Made by a program: the position numbers and the translations under genes
Notes under the pieces: generated by a model
What the model saw: the letters and a program-made list of their open reading frames with translations, nothing else
Told to the model about the DNA's origin: nothing
The model's database searches: none
In this document: positions 22,409-31,160 of the stretch, in pieces
Numbering within the stretch: the first letter of the stretch is position 1
Layout: the number at the start of each line of letters is the position of its first letter
Assembly (NCBI GenBank): GCA_944325315.1
Contig: CALVAA010000006.1
Coordinates: 1-64,000, forward strand
From: Candidatus Gastranaerophilales bacterium
GTDB taxonomy: Bacteria > Cyanobacteriota > Vampirovibrionia > Gastranaerophilales > Gastranaerophilaceae
Length of the DNA: 64,000 nucleotides
Direction: 5' to 3'

Positions 22409-22663
22409 AGTCAAGTTCTAGATTTTTTAATGAAATCCGGCACTATCATTGTTGTATATTTGCGTTTGTTTGGTTTTATAATAATTTTGTTTGCGCTCTT
22501 CAACAGACAATTCCTGCCAGATGGATAGTAATCATAAAGCTTCATAGAATTTCGCTTGCTTGAATAATCCCCATATTTGCAGCGCTACGATTGTTTTTGT
22601 GTATACAGACAACTATTAATCTCACTTTATTTGTAAGCTTAAAGCAACAAAAACGCACGATAA
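22409..22663. other. Intergenic region after lepA, possible remnant
   Basis: 255 bases without a supported gene. On the minus strand an open frame 22545 down to 22411 reads MKLYDYYPSGRNCLLKSANK and ends DFIKKSRT, but it has no ribosome site or promoter. Another minus frame reads IWQELSVEERKQNYYKTK after a stop. These look like traces of old coding sequence rather than a living gene. No tRNA or clear hairpin is present. Confidence 0.25.
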
Positions 22664-23242
22664 TTAAAGCAGATTTAGCCTGTTAACGGCAAAATAAATT
22701 CCGCATATTGTAGCTGAGGCTATTGAAATTTCTTTTTTGTTTAATTTTTGTATTTCACTTAATATATTATCCGCAGGGACAAAAAACCTCTCGACGATAA
22801 TTCCGCCGTCTGATATTGGTTTTTGAATTATTTCATAATTTTCTACAAAAGCTGTTGTATAGCTAAGGGTTTCAGAGGATAAGCCCGAGCTTGTAGAACA
22901 ATTGGTAAGTTCTACAAAAATTTTATTCGCTCTAAGTCCTGCTTCTTCTAATAATTCTTTTTTTGCGCATTCAATAAGTGTTTCAAAACAGTCATTATCG
23001 CCAATTAGACCTGCAGGTGATTCGAGACAAAATTTGGCTTTGTTTTCGGCTGTTAAAGGAGGTCTTCTTGTTTTAAGCAAAAGAAAATTGTACGCACAGT
23101 CGATTTTAACCAAAGTTGTAATTACAACGGCACTGTCATGGTCTTTTTTGTCGTTAGTTCTTTGAACATAGAACCAATCTTTTCCTGAAGGAGCTTTTGC
23201 GGATTTAAAGTTTAAGTATTTTGTTTGTGTAATTATGGTCAT
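22664..23242 (-). CDS. Nudix hydrolase
   Basis: 192 residues with one Nudix box, AGLIGDNDCFETLIECAKKE followed by LLEEAG (G-x5-E-x7-RE-x2-EE-x-G pattern, with K at the usual R position). This pyrophosphohydrolase family cleaves nucleoside-diphosphate-linked compounds. Upstream residues (FYVQRTNDKKDHDSAVVITT) and the ADP-ribose/NDP-sugar style ESPAGLIG resemble ADP-ribose pyrophosphatases, but the substrate is not provable. It starts 3 bases after the ThiE-like gene. Confidence 0.85.
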   Translation of the reverse strand: MTIITQTKYLNFKSAKAPSGKDWFYVQRTNDKKDHDSAVVITTLVKIDCAYNFLLLKTRRPPLTAENKAKFCLESPAGLIGDNDCFETLIECAKKELLEEAGLRANKIFVELTNCSTSSGLSSETLSYTTAFVENYEIIQKPISDGGIIVERFFVPADNILSEIQKLNKKEISIASATICGIYFAVNRLNLL

Positions 23243-23245
23243 AAT

Positions 23246-23707
23246 TTATCCTATATTTTTATAAATATTACTTTCGTATAATTGAAAAATCGGCTTATTT
23301 AACTTGTTTTCGGATATTTCATTGTCGCAGATAATAAAATCGCTTTGCGGATCATTTGCTGATGCTGTAGCAAAAAATTTATCTTTAGTTAAAATTTTAA
23401 TAGCGTCGATTGCTTTTACACTGCTGTTATCTAAAAAAACACCGTCAGAATCAGCTAAAAAGGCTAAATCAATCCTTCTTTCAATTAAAAAAAGAGCTTC
23501 ATATAAAGATGTCAATTGACGAATTTTTAACGCAATATTCAAAAAATCCGTATCATTTAAGACATTGTTTTTAAAAATTATAATTTTAATATCATTGTTT
23601 AGAATATTTGCAACTTTGTCCAAGTCAAAATCAATATCAGAAACAATTGCACATTTATTTTTGCCGTTTAAAAGCAATTTTTTAATATTTATCTTGTTTT
23701 GCATCAT
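23246..23707 (-). CDS. Short ThiE/TenI-like protein
   Basis: 153 residues, clearly shorter than thiamine-phosphate synthase (about 210). It resembles the TIM-barrel ThiE/TenI family in IALKIRQLTSLYEALFLIER, IDLAFLADSDGVFLDNSSV (family: dlA-aDGVHLGq) and FFATASANDPQSDFIICD. The pyrophosphate-binding loops and usual C-terminal GI-GG segment are missing, so catalytic activity is doubtful. It forms a pair with the Nudix gene; Nudix-ThiE pairings exist in thiamine repair pathways, which makes a damage-control role a possibility only. Confidence 0.5.
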   Translation of the reverse strand: MMQNKINIKKLLLNGKNKCAIVSDIDFDLDKVANILNNDIKIIIFKNNVLNDTDFLNIALKIRQLTSLYEALFLIERRIDLAFLADSDGVFLDNSSVKAIDAIKILTKDKFFATASANDPQSDFIICDNEISENKLNKPIFQLYESNIYKNIG

Positions 23708-23775
23708 TAAATCACCAAAGCGGATATATATATTTGATTATAGCTAAATTTAATAAAATTTAATAGTCTGTTTTT

Positions 23776-24339
23776 ATGGATGAGCAAAAAATAAAACTTA
23801 TATTAATGGCTCAAAACGGAGACAAAAACGCACTGGTCAGACTAATTAAAAGCGAACAGGCAAACATATATTCAACCCTTTTTTATCTGAAAAAAGACGA
23901 AAATGACATTAATGATATAGCCCAGAATGTTTTAATTAAACTAAGTAAAAATATAAAACAATTAAAAAATCCCAAACACTTTAAAACCTGGCTCAATCAA
24001 ATTATAATCAGAAGCTATTATGACTATATAAGAAAAGTTAAAAAAAATCCAAAAATATTGAATCTTGATAAAGACGATATGACTGTTATTGTAGCAGACG
24101 ACTCCGCCTCTAATCCTCAAGTCTCGGTTTTAAATAATGAACTTGATTTAATTATCAAAACTTCAATTGAAAATTTGCCAATACATTACCGGATTCCGAT
24201 AACCTTAAGAGAAATTCAAGGACTGAGTTATGATGAAATCTCAAATGTTACAAACACATCAATAGGTACTGTAAAATCACGTATTGCAAGAGCAAGAGCC
24301 ATGATAAAAGATGAAATTGAAAGGTATTCTAAAAGTTAA
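23776..24339 (+). CDS. ECF-type sigma-70 family RNA polymerase sigma factor
   Basis: 187 residues. Region 2 reads AQNGDKNALVRLIKSEQANI to LKNPKHFKTWLNQIIIRSYY, including the ECF core-binding and -10-recognition helices. Region 4 reads IENLPIHYRIPITLREIQGL then SYDEISNVTNTSIGTVKSRI, a clear -35-binding helix-turn-helix, ending ARARAMIKDEIE. This is group IV (ECF) sigma style. The following gene overlaps its stop and is the likely anti-sigma partner. The regulon is unknown. Confidence 0.9.
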   Translation: MDEQKIKLILMAQNGDKNALVRLIKSEQANIYSTLFYLKKDENDINDIAQNVLIKLSKNIKQLKNPKHFKTWLNQIIIRSYYDYIRKVKKNPKILNLDKDDMTVIVADDSASNPQVSVLNNELDLIIKTSIENLPIHYRIPITLREIQGLSYDEISNVTNTSIGTVKSRIARARAMIKDEIERYSKS

Positions 24340-24659
24340 TGATAAAAAACGATTATATAGAAGAAAAAATAAGCGAATACTACGACAGAGAGTTATATGA
24401 AAATGATTTATTTAAGCTAAAGGTGCAAATGCTTTCAAATTCAGATACACAAGAATATGTAGAAAACCGATGTTTTGAATACTATAAAATATCTTGCTCA
24501 ATAAAAAAAGTAAAAAAGAGATGTGATAAAAGAGCAGAAGAAATCACAAATCTTTTCATTAAGAATTATCTGTCAATCAACATTTACACCCTTTTGTTTA
24601 AGCGAATCAATAAAATTTTGCGCAACTTCTTTTTGAACATCGGAAGGAACAACTCTTAA
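24339..24659 (+). CDS. Putative anti-sigma partner of the ECF sigma factor
   Basis: 106 residues, starting in the sigma factor's stop codon (TAATG), so translation is coupled. The first 40 residues (IEEKISEYYDRELYENDLFK) resemble the anti-sigma N-terminal helix pattern (Y-D-x-EL), and two Cys follow (NRCFEYYKISC). There is no clear transmembrane span, unlike most anti-sigmas. The last 87 bases overlap the converging 24573-24890 gene, so the C-terminus may be eroded. Function is inferred from position. Confidence 0.45.
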   Translation: MIKNDYIEEKISEYYDRELYENDLFKLKVQMLSNSDTQEYVENRCFEYYKISCSIKKVKKRCDKRAEEITNLFIKNYLSINIYTLLFKRINKILRNFFLNIGRNNS

Positions 24660-24890
24660 CAGTTCAATTGTTTTTGATATAACAGGATCATTATCATACC
24701 AACGTTGACCGCCGTTAAGCGGTTTAACCATCTGGTAAAATTTATCAATTGCTTCTTTTGAAACTTTTTTTTCTATATTTTCAAGGAAAATTTCAGCTTG
24801 CTCTTTAAGTTCAGTCTGGTAATCTTTTAAAATATTAATTACCTTTAATAACAAAGGATCATAATCATACCATCTTTTAAAATCTTGCAT
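24573..24890 (-). CDS. Small protein with two RWYDxDP repeats
   Basis: 105 residues. Two internal repeats of about 35 residues are visible: RWYDYDPLLLKVINILKDYQ and RWYDNDPVISKTIELLRVVP, each followed by a helix ending in a hydrophobic stretch (AEIFLENI and AQNFIDSL). No family is recognised. I place the start at 24890, where AGGAG is 6 bases upstream; the frame is open 13 codons further but lacks a site. It overlaps the murA end by 14 bases, so it is the second gene of a murA operon. Confidence 0.6.
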   Translation of the reverse strand: MQDFKRWYDYDPLLLKVINILKDYQTELKEQAEIFLENIEKKVSKEAIDKFYQMVKPLNGGQRWYDNDPVISKTIELLRVVPSDVQKEVAQNFIDSLKQKGVNVD

Positions 24891-26193
24891 TTGCTTCTCC
24901 TGTTTTTTCAGTCCTGTCAACATCGTCATTTATACGCTGAACATCAATATTTAAGCCAATTAATTTTTGAACAAAATTTTCATAACCACGGTCAATATGG
25001 GATAGAGCTGAAATTTCGGTTTCTCCTCTTGCTGCAACAGCAGCAGTAACCAATGCAGCTCCCGCTCTTAAGTCTGTAGAGGTAACACTTGTACCCACAA
25101 GACAATCAACCCCTTTTATAATTGCGTGTTTTTTATTGACAATAATATTAGCACCCATTTTCCAAAGTTCACTAACATGCATAAAACGATTTTCATACAA
25201 ACTTTCAGTAACTACAGATATTCCTTCAGCACAGCATAAAAGCGCCATTGCAAGGGCTTGAAGATCTGTCGGAAAACCAGGGTAGGGTTGTGTGATAAAA
25301 TTCATCGGTTTTAAACGCCGGTCATTGCTTACAAGCATTGTATTTGGATCAATGAGTTTAATTTTAGCACCCATTTCAAGAAGTTTGCCGGTAAATAAAG
25401 TTAAGTGGTTTGGAAAAACATTTTTTATAACGCCGCTACCTTTTGAAGCAACTATAATACTCATATAAGTACCGGCTTCAATTCTATCCGGTAATGTTGT
25501 ATATTCACAACCTTTTAAATCGTTCTGTTTAACTCCCGTAATAATTATTTGGTTAGTTCCCGCACCTTGAATATTTGCCCCCATTGAATTCAAAAAGTTG
25601 GCTAAATCTACAATTTCAGGTTCTTGAGCTGCGTTTTGAATAATGGTTATTCCGTCTGCCAAAACAGAAGCCATCATAACATTTTCGGTAGCTCCAACAG
25701 AAGGTATATCAAAGCAAATTGTAGACCCTGTTAAATTTTTAGCTTTAGCTACAACATATCCATCTTCTATAGTGCAGCTGCATCCTAGGGCTTCAAGACC
25801 TTTTATATGAAAATTTACTCTTCTTTCACCAATTTTACATCCCCCCGGCAGTGCAACTTTTGCTTCTTTTAATCTGCCTACAAGAGAACCCAATACGCAA
25901 AAACTGGCGCGCATTTTTGAGACATACTCTTTAGAAGCGGTACAATTAACAATGTTATTTGAGTCAATTTCAATTTTCTTTAAATTCTTATCATATTTTG
26001 TTTTAGCACCCAGCTCTCGTAAAACTTCAAGCATAATCTCAACATCCGATAAATCCGGCACATTGTAGATAATACAGGTGTCTTTAGTTAAAAGTGAAGC
26101 AGCCATAAGCTTCAAAACTGAATTTTTTGCGCCGCTTATAGTAACTTCGCCTTTTGTAGGTTTAAGACCTTTTATGATAAGTTTTTCACTCAA
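24877..26193 (-). CDS. murA: UDP-N-acetylglucosamine 1-carboxyvinyltransferase
   Basis: First committed step of peptidoglycan synthesis, transferring enolpyruvate from PEP. It is 438 residues, standard. The catalytic (fosfomycin-target) Cys is C119 in LPGGCKIGERRVNFH. Other landmarks are GAKNSVLKLMAASLL, FPTDLQALAMALL and TDLRAGAALVTAA. The start codon appears to be TTG, with AAGGAT 7 bases upstream. The C-terminal tail (DRTEKTGEANARF) is a few residues longer than usual where it overlaps the next gene. Confidence 0.97.
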   Translation of the reverse strand: MSEKLIIKGLKPTKGEVTISGAKNSVLKLMAASLLTKDTCIIYNVPDLSDVEIMLEVLRELGAKTKYDKNLKKIEIDSNNIVNCTASKEYVSKMRASFCVLGSLVGRLKEAKVALPGGCKIGERRVNFHIKGLEALGCSCTIEDGYVVAKAKNLTGSTICFDIPSVGATENVMMASVLADGITIIQNAAQEPEIVDLANFLNSMGANIQGAGTNQIIITGVKQNDLKGCEYTTLPDRIEAGTYMSIIVASKGSGVIKNVFPNHLTLFTGKLLEMGAKIKLIDPNTMLVSNDRRLKPMNFITQPYPGFPTDLQALAMALLCCAEGISVVTESLYENRFMHVSELWKMGANIIVNKKHAIIKGVDCLVGTSVTSTDLRAGAALVTAAVAARGETEISALSHIDRGYENFVQKLIGLNIDVQRINDDVDRTEKTGEANARF

Positions 26194-26277
26194 TTTAATA
26201 TCCTTTTCTAACTGATTTTAGTATAAATTTAGCCTTTTATAAAGCTTTTTTAGCAAAATTAAAATTTTTGTAGGATA

Positions 26278-27390
26278 TTACTTTTTATCTTCGTTTCCTT
26301 TTTCAACTATCTTCGATTCAATAACCTTTGCATCAATTACATTATTTTCACGATTTTTATTCTCATTTTTCTTTTTTTCTTCAATTTCAAGTTGTTTATT
26401 AATTGCAACTGTTTGAACAATTTGGAAAATATTACTTGTAACAAGATACAAAAGAGCACCTGCAGGAATTGGAATAAAAACAAAAGTTAAGATAATCATT
26501 ATAGGCATGATTGTTCCCATAGACTTTTGTATCGCAGCTTGAGTGGCGTCCGGATTTTTAGTTTGCGTTGTTGCCATCATTACTTTTTGAGATAACCATA
26601 TAGTTAAACCAAACAAAGCAACGAGTAATATAACATCATAGTGAATACTGTTTTGAGCAGGGAGCGTCGGAACAGATGCTGCTAAAATATCGCCTCTTCT
26701 TAAAAAGACAACGTTTTCTGTCTCTTTTGTAAGAATATTCATAACAGAAACTTCCGCTTTTTGAACTTTATTTAGCTCGGCAAAACTTAAATTCAAACTG
26801 TCAAGTGCAATTTTGAGCTCAACAGGCTTGTCTTTTTCAATATCACCTTGAATTTCGACTGCTTTTTGCGGTTTTGAAATTTTTACACTTTCAGGCTCAT
26901 TTTTTCCTTCTATAAATACTTTAGCGCTTTTTCCGGCAGAAAACTGTGCTGTCTTTGAAACAGAAAATTTGCCGTCTAAAGATACCCCGGCATTAGATTT
27001 TATAGTTGCATCCAGCCTGTTTATAAAAAGAAAATTAGTGTTTCCTGCCATTTGTATAAACTGAGGACTCATTAGAGCGCTATAGAGCATAATGAATACG
27101 GGAATTTGAATAAGCATAGGCAAACACCCGGCTGTTGGGTTAAAATTATGTTCTTTATAAAATTCCATCATTTTTTGCTGCATTAATTGCGGATTATTTT
27201 TATATTTTTCTTGTATCATCTTCATTTTAGGTGTTAGATTTTGCATATCTTTCATGGAGCGCTGTTGAGATACATTTATTGGCCACAGACAAAGACGCAT
27301 CAAAATTGTAAAAATTATGATTGCCATGCCGTATGACCCTGCAAAGTCAGCTAGTTTACTTAATATCATTATTGTAAAAGTAACAAAATC
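26278..27390 (-). CDS. yidC: YidC/Oxa1-family membrane insertase with a large loop insertion
   Basis: Inserts and folds inner-membrane proteins. It is 370 residues from the ATG at 27390 (GAGGAG 8 bases upstream; the 21 extra N-terminal codons lack a site). Helix 1 includes IIIFTILMRLCLWPINVSQQ with the groove arginine R33. GCLPMLIQIPVFIMLYSALM is the next conserved block, and ILLVALFGLTIWLSQKVMM and MPIMIILTFVFIPIPAGALL are the later helices. Residues about 131-250 are an extra soluble domain (KVFIEGKNEPESVKISKPQK, beta-rich) in the exported loop, which is only about 20 residues in Bacillus SpoIIIJ. It diverges from mnmE. Confidence 0.93.
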   Translation of the reverse strand, partial: DFVTFTIMILSKLADFAGSYGMAIIIFTILMRLCLWPINVSQQRSMKDMQNLTPKMKMIQEKYKNNPQLMQQKMMEFYKEHNFNPTAGCLPMLIQIPVFIMLYSALMSPQFIQMAGNTNFLFINRLDATIKSNAGVSLDGKFSVSKTAQFSAGKSAKVFIEGKNEPESVKISKPQKAVEIQGDIEKDKPVELKIALDSLNLSFAELNKVQKAEVSVMNILTKETENVVFLRRGDILAASVPTLPAQNSIHYDVILLVALFGLTIWLSQKVMMATTQTKNPDATQAAIQKSMGTIMPIMIILTFVFIPIPAGALLYLVTSNIFQIVQTVAINKQLEIEEKKKNENKNRENNVIDAKVIESKIVEKGNEDKK

Positions 27391-27452
27391 CATTAATTTT
27401 CTCCTCAAATCATGCAAATTTTTAAAGTTATGTATAAATTTTACTATAAACA

Positions 27453-27461
27453 TGCTAAAAT
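27453..27461 (+). promoter_or_regulatory. Extended -10 of mnmE (leaderless start)
   Basis: TGCTAAAAT (TGn plus TAAAAT) ends 7 nt before the mnmE ATG at 27469, with no ribosome site between. It lies inside the short divergent yidC-mnmE interval. Confidence 0.5.
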
Positions 27462-27468
27462 TTACGAT

Positions 27469-28797
27469 ATGGAAAATAATTTTGATACAATTGTTGCAAT
27501 CGTTACCCCGCTTGCATATAGTTCTGTCGGTATAATAAGGATTTCCGGCAGTGATTCTTTCAAAATTGCAAATAAAATTTTTTCTAAGAATTTTATTAAA
27601 AGAGCGATAAACTACGGCTATATACTTGATTCAGACAAAAAAAGACTGGATGAAGTGATTCTCTTGCCTTTTGTATCCCCCCACAGCTATACCGGAGAAG
27701 ACGTCATTGAAATACAAACACACGGAAACCCGCAAATATTAAATGCAATAATGGAGCTCATAATTAAAAATGGTGCCAGACCTGCTTTAAGAGGGGAATT
27801 CACCAAAAGAGCTTTCTTAAATAAAAGAATAGATTTATCACAAGCAGAAGCAGTTGCAGACATTATTCAATCAAAAAGCATCAAGTCTGCACAAAGTGCG
27901 CTGAATAATCTTGGTGGATATTTAAAAAATAAAATTAATTCAATTAAAAAAGATTTAATTGAACTATATTCAAAAGTTATAGCATCAATAGATTTTCCTG
28001 AGGATGTGAGTGAAACCGATGCTAAAGATATCGTTTCGATATGTAACGATAAAATTCTTGAAATAGATAATATATTGAAAGCTGCAAAAAGCCACGATTT
28101 TATAAGAGACGGCTTTAACTGCTGTTTGATAGGACGTCCAAATGTTGGCAAAAGCTCTTTATTTAACGCACTTTTAAACTATACAAGAGCGATTGTAACT
28201 TCAGTCGAAGGGACAACAAGAGATACAATCAAAGAAGCGCTCAATCTTGAAGGCTATTTAATAAATTTTATAGATACTGCAGGAATTAGAGACAAACAAA
28301 ACGTTGACGAGGTAGAAAAAATAGGTATTGATAATTCAATCGACGCAATTAAAAATTCAGACATAGTAATGTTTTTGTTTGAAAATTCATCCGGAGAGAT
28401 AGAAAAAAATCTTATTGAGCTTGCATCAGACAAAAAAATATTATACATAAAAACAAAAGCTGATATTAATTTCAATAAACCTAACAGTGACGCTATTGAA
28501 ATCAGCTCAAAAACCGGTTTTGGAATTGATAAATTAAAAGAGAAAATTGTTTCTGTCATAAAAGAGATGACCCCGCTTGAATCAGATTATACGACAAACA
28601 AAAGACAGCAAACTTGCCTTTTAAGAGCAAAAGAAGCTCTTTTAAACGTTATTGAAACGTCAAAAATGCAAGATCTTGCAGATTTATATGCAATGGATTT
28701 GAAGGCTGCTTTAATTTCGCTTGATGAGATTACGGGTGAAGTTTTAGGGGATAAAATTCTTGAAAATATTTTTAATAATTTTTGCATCGGGAAATAA
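27469..28797 (+). CDS. mnmE: tRNA modification GTPase MnmE
   Basis: Works with MnmG to modify U34 of tRNAs (5-carboxymethylaminomethyl side chain). It is 442 residues from the ATG at 27469, where MENNFDTIVAIVTPLAYSSV matches the family start. The frame stays open 19 codons upstream, but that text is not family-like. The N-terminal folate domain has GEFTKRAFLNKRIDLSQAEA. The G domain has IGRPNVGKSSLFNALL and TTRDTIKEAL. The C-terminus ends in the canonical FCIGK with the catalytic Cys. Confidence 0.97.
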   Translation: MENNFDTIVAIVTPLAYSSVGIIRISGSDSFKIANKIFSKNFIKRAINYGYILDSDKKRLDEVILLPFVSPHSYTGEDVIEIQTHGNPQILNAIMELIIKNGARPALRGEFTKRAFLNKRIDLSQAEAVADIIQSKSIKSAQSALNNLGGYLKNKINSIKKDLIELYSKVIASIDFPEDVSETDAKDIVSICNDKILEIDNILKAAKSHDFIRDGFNCCLIGRPNVGKSSLFNALLNYTRAIVTSVEGTTRDTIKEALNLEGYLINFIDTAGIRDKQNVDEVEKIGIDNSIDAIKNSDIVMFLFENSSGEIEKNLIELASDKKILYIKTKADINFNKPNSDAIEISSKTGFGIDKLKEKIVSVIKEMTPLESDYTTNKRQQTCLLRAKEALLNVIETSKMQDLADLYAMDLKAALISLDEITGEVLGDKILENIFNNFCIGK

Positions 28798-28814
28798 GAG
28801 AAATAATATTAATT

Positions 28815-28843
28815 TTTGTAAAAATATTTTATATTTTTACAAA
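28815..28843. other. AT-rich perfect hairpin after mnmE
   Basis: A 12-bp perfect stem TTTGTAAAAATA / TATTTTTACAAA with a 5-nt loop, 18 bases after the mnmE stop. No U-tract follows; it may stabilise the 3' end or act as a weak terminator. Confidence 0.4.
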
Positions 28844-28886
28844 TAATGCCGATATTTAAATTATACCAATCATATCAGGTCTAAAA

Positions 28887-31160
28887 GTGGAAATTTTAAA
28901 CAATCAAAACACAAACAAAAAAATAACAAATTATCTTAATGCTTTAGGAATTGATGAATCCAAGGCTACTGATACTGCCGTGAGCGAATTTATGCGCCAA
29001 ACTATTTACAATATCGGGGATAAAAGTGAAATTTCCAAAGAAGAATTTGACGATTCAATTGCGCAATTCTTTAACTTTGAAATTAAAAGCAAAGAAGAAA
29101 GCAAAGAATTAAGTGAAAAATGGCAAGAATTAACCGAAAGCGACGGTGAAAATAGTCTTTCAATCAGCGATTTATACAGTCAGTTTCAATATGAACTTAC
29201 AGAAAATATTATTAACGAAATTGAATCAGATGAATATGATATAAGCGAACTTGTTGAATTGACTGATGAAATTAAAAATGACAATTCGAATCTTTTAAAA
29301 AGGTTCAGTGCATTCAGGGACTACCCCGGCATAGCGGATAATATCAGCAGCAAAATTTCCGATTATACAAGTAAAAAAAACGATTGCCAAGCTGATATCA
29401 GCTATCTTGAAAATCAAATTAAGCAAAGCGAAGATGTAATTTCAAATCTTACAATTGCAATTGTTAACCTGGAACAAGAACAAGCAAATGAAAAAGATAA
29501 AGAAAAGAAAGCTATTATAGAAAAAAACACAGATGAAGCTAAGAGGCAGCTTAAAGAACAGATAGATTTACTCAATAACAAACAAGATGAACTCACTGAT
29601 ATAAACAATGTACAAAGTGAATTAAACAGTGAAATTTTAAACTTCCTTGATGAAGTTTCAAGCTCATACCCTGAAATCAGTTCAGACATTGATAAACTAA
29701 AGTCCGGCTTTGAAAAATATATTTCTAAACTCGAAAAATACAGTGAACTTGATAAAAACTATATTGATATAAGAGACAGTCAAATTAAAAGCATAGAAAC
29801 ATTAATAGAAGATTTCAAAAAGGATGTTGAATCTGATAATATATCAGCTACTGATACAAACGATGAACCTTCTTTAAATCAAAGCCAGACTCAGGCAAAT
29901 ATTCAAAATAGTGCCAACTATTCTAATTCATCATACAATGCCTTAACAGATGATAATAATTATAGTGTCAGAACAAAAGAAGATATAAAAAATGATTTAA
30001 CAAATGCCCAAGATGATTACGATAAAAAAACCGTAACATTTAATTCAATTATTGAAAACAAAGATTCTGATATTAAAAAACTAAAAACAGATTCAGATAA
30101 TAAATATGTTGCTTTGTATCAAAAGTTGAATGAAATTGACCCAAACCTTGCATTAGAGCTAAACAATTTAAAAGAAAAAATCGATATTAAAGAAGAAGAA
30201 TACTATAATTTGGAAAAAATCCACGCAGCGTCAAAAACACAGGCAAATGATGCAAAACAAGACTATATCAATGCAGACTATAAACTTAGTTGTTTAAACG
30301 AACAATTAGATATACTTTTAGATGAAGATTCAAGCGAAGCACAAGAACTCATATCAGAAATTAAAAAAGAAATCAACATAGCAAAACAGGAAAAAGAAGA
30401 AGCCAAAAGCCGCTACATGGAAGCAAACGGTACTGTTGAGGGTCTTGACTATGAAAACAATAACCAATCAATAGCGTCGGAATTATCCAAACTAAAAACT
30501 CAAATGAATGTACTTATTAGCAAAATTGCAACCAAATATCCGGATTTAGAGTCTTTAGCAATCGGATATAAAGACGCTAATGATGAATATAGCAGTACAA
30601 AAAAAGATAAAATTGAAAACGCAAAAACAGAATTAATTTCATCTAATGAAAATATAAATGAACTTAAAGAAGAGCTTAATAAAACCGAAACAAACGAACT
30701 GACAGACGATTATTCTACAAATATTACAGGTGACAAATTAATTGAATTTGCTGAGAAATATCTTGGCTACAACGGCTACGACGGAAGTGCGGATATTTTT
30801 TGGCCGGATGGAAGGAGTGCCAGTGAAAATGCTTGGTGCGGAATGTTTGTTTTGTATGTTTTGAAAAATTCAGGTCAATATAAAAATATGCCCGAATACT
30901 ACAAAAAGCACCATGGTAGCAGTCACAGCGTCTACAAGGCAGCAAAAGAAGCCGGCGCAATAATAGATTCAAAAGATGCCAAAAAGGGAGACCTCGTTGT
31001 TTTTGACTGGGAAAAAGACGGAAAAGTTGACCACATTGGCTTTGTCGTGGGTACAACAAAAAATAAACTCATTACCATTGAAGGTAACAACGGCAATTAT
31101 GTAAAAGAAGTTGAATATTCGCTGGATGACAACAGAGTATATGTTTTGAAAGCTACATAA
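28887..31160 (+). CDS. Large coiled-coil protein with C-terminal CHAP peptidase/amidase domain
   Basis: 757 residues, GTG start (AAAAGTGGAAATT). Residues about 1-150 are acidic and helical. About 150-610 is a long Glu/Asp/Lys/Asn-rich coiled coil (repeated LKEQIDLLNNKQDELTDINN-type heptads), with a low-complexity Ser/Asn/Gln segment near 325-350. The C-terminal 150 residues are a CHAP domain: AWCGMFVLYVLKNSG with nucleophile C651, DHIGFVVG with H716, and TIEGNNGNY supplying the third polar residue. CHAP domains cut peptidoglycan cross-bridges or amides. No classical signal peptide is visible, so export, if any, would be non-classical. Confidence 0.85.
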   Translation: MEILNNQNTNKKITNYLNALGIDESKATDTAVSEFMRQTIYNIGDKSEISKEEFDDSIAQFFNFEIKSKEESKELSEKWQELTESDGENSLSISDLYSQFQYELTENIINEIESDEYDISELVELTDEIKNDNSNLLKRFSAFRDYPGIADNISSKISDYTSKKNDCQADISYLENQIKQSEDVISNLTIAIVNLEQEQANEKDKEKKAIIEKNTDEAKRQLKEQIDLLNNKQDELTDINNVQSELNSEILNFLDEVSSSYPEISSDIDKLKSGFEKYISKLEKYSELDKNYIDIRDSQIKSIETLIEDFKKDVESDNISATDTNDEPSLNQSQTQANIQNSANYSNSSYNALTDDNNYSVRTKEDIKNDLTNAQDDYDKKTVTFNSIIENKDSDIKKLKTDSDNKYVALYQKLNEIDPNLALELNNLKEKIDIKEEEYYNLEKIHAASKTQANDAKQDYINADYKLSCLNEQLDILLDEDSSEAQELISEIKKEINIAKQEKEEAKSRYMEANGTVEGLDYENNNQSIASELSKLKTQMNVLISKIATKYPDLESLAIGYKDANDEYSSTKKDKIENAKTELISSNENINELKEELNKTETNELTDDYSTNITGDKLIEFAEKYLGYNGYDGSADIFWPDGRSASENAWCGMFVLYVLKNSGQYKNMPEYYKKHHGSSHSVYKAAKEAGAIIDSKDAKKGDLVVFDWEKDGKVDHIGFVVGTTKNKLITIEGNNGNYVKEVEYSLDDNRVYVLKAT

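Noticed and set aside
22411-22545. 44-codon minus-strand ORF after lepA
   Set aside because: Reads plausibly but has no ribosome site, promoter or family; kept only as a note on the gap.
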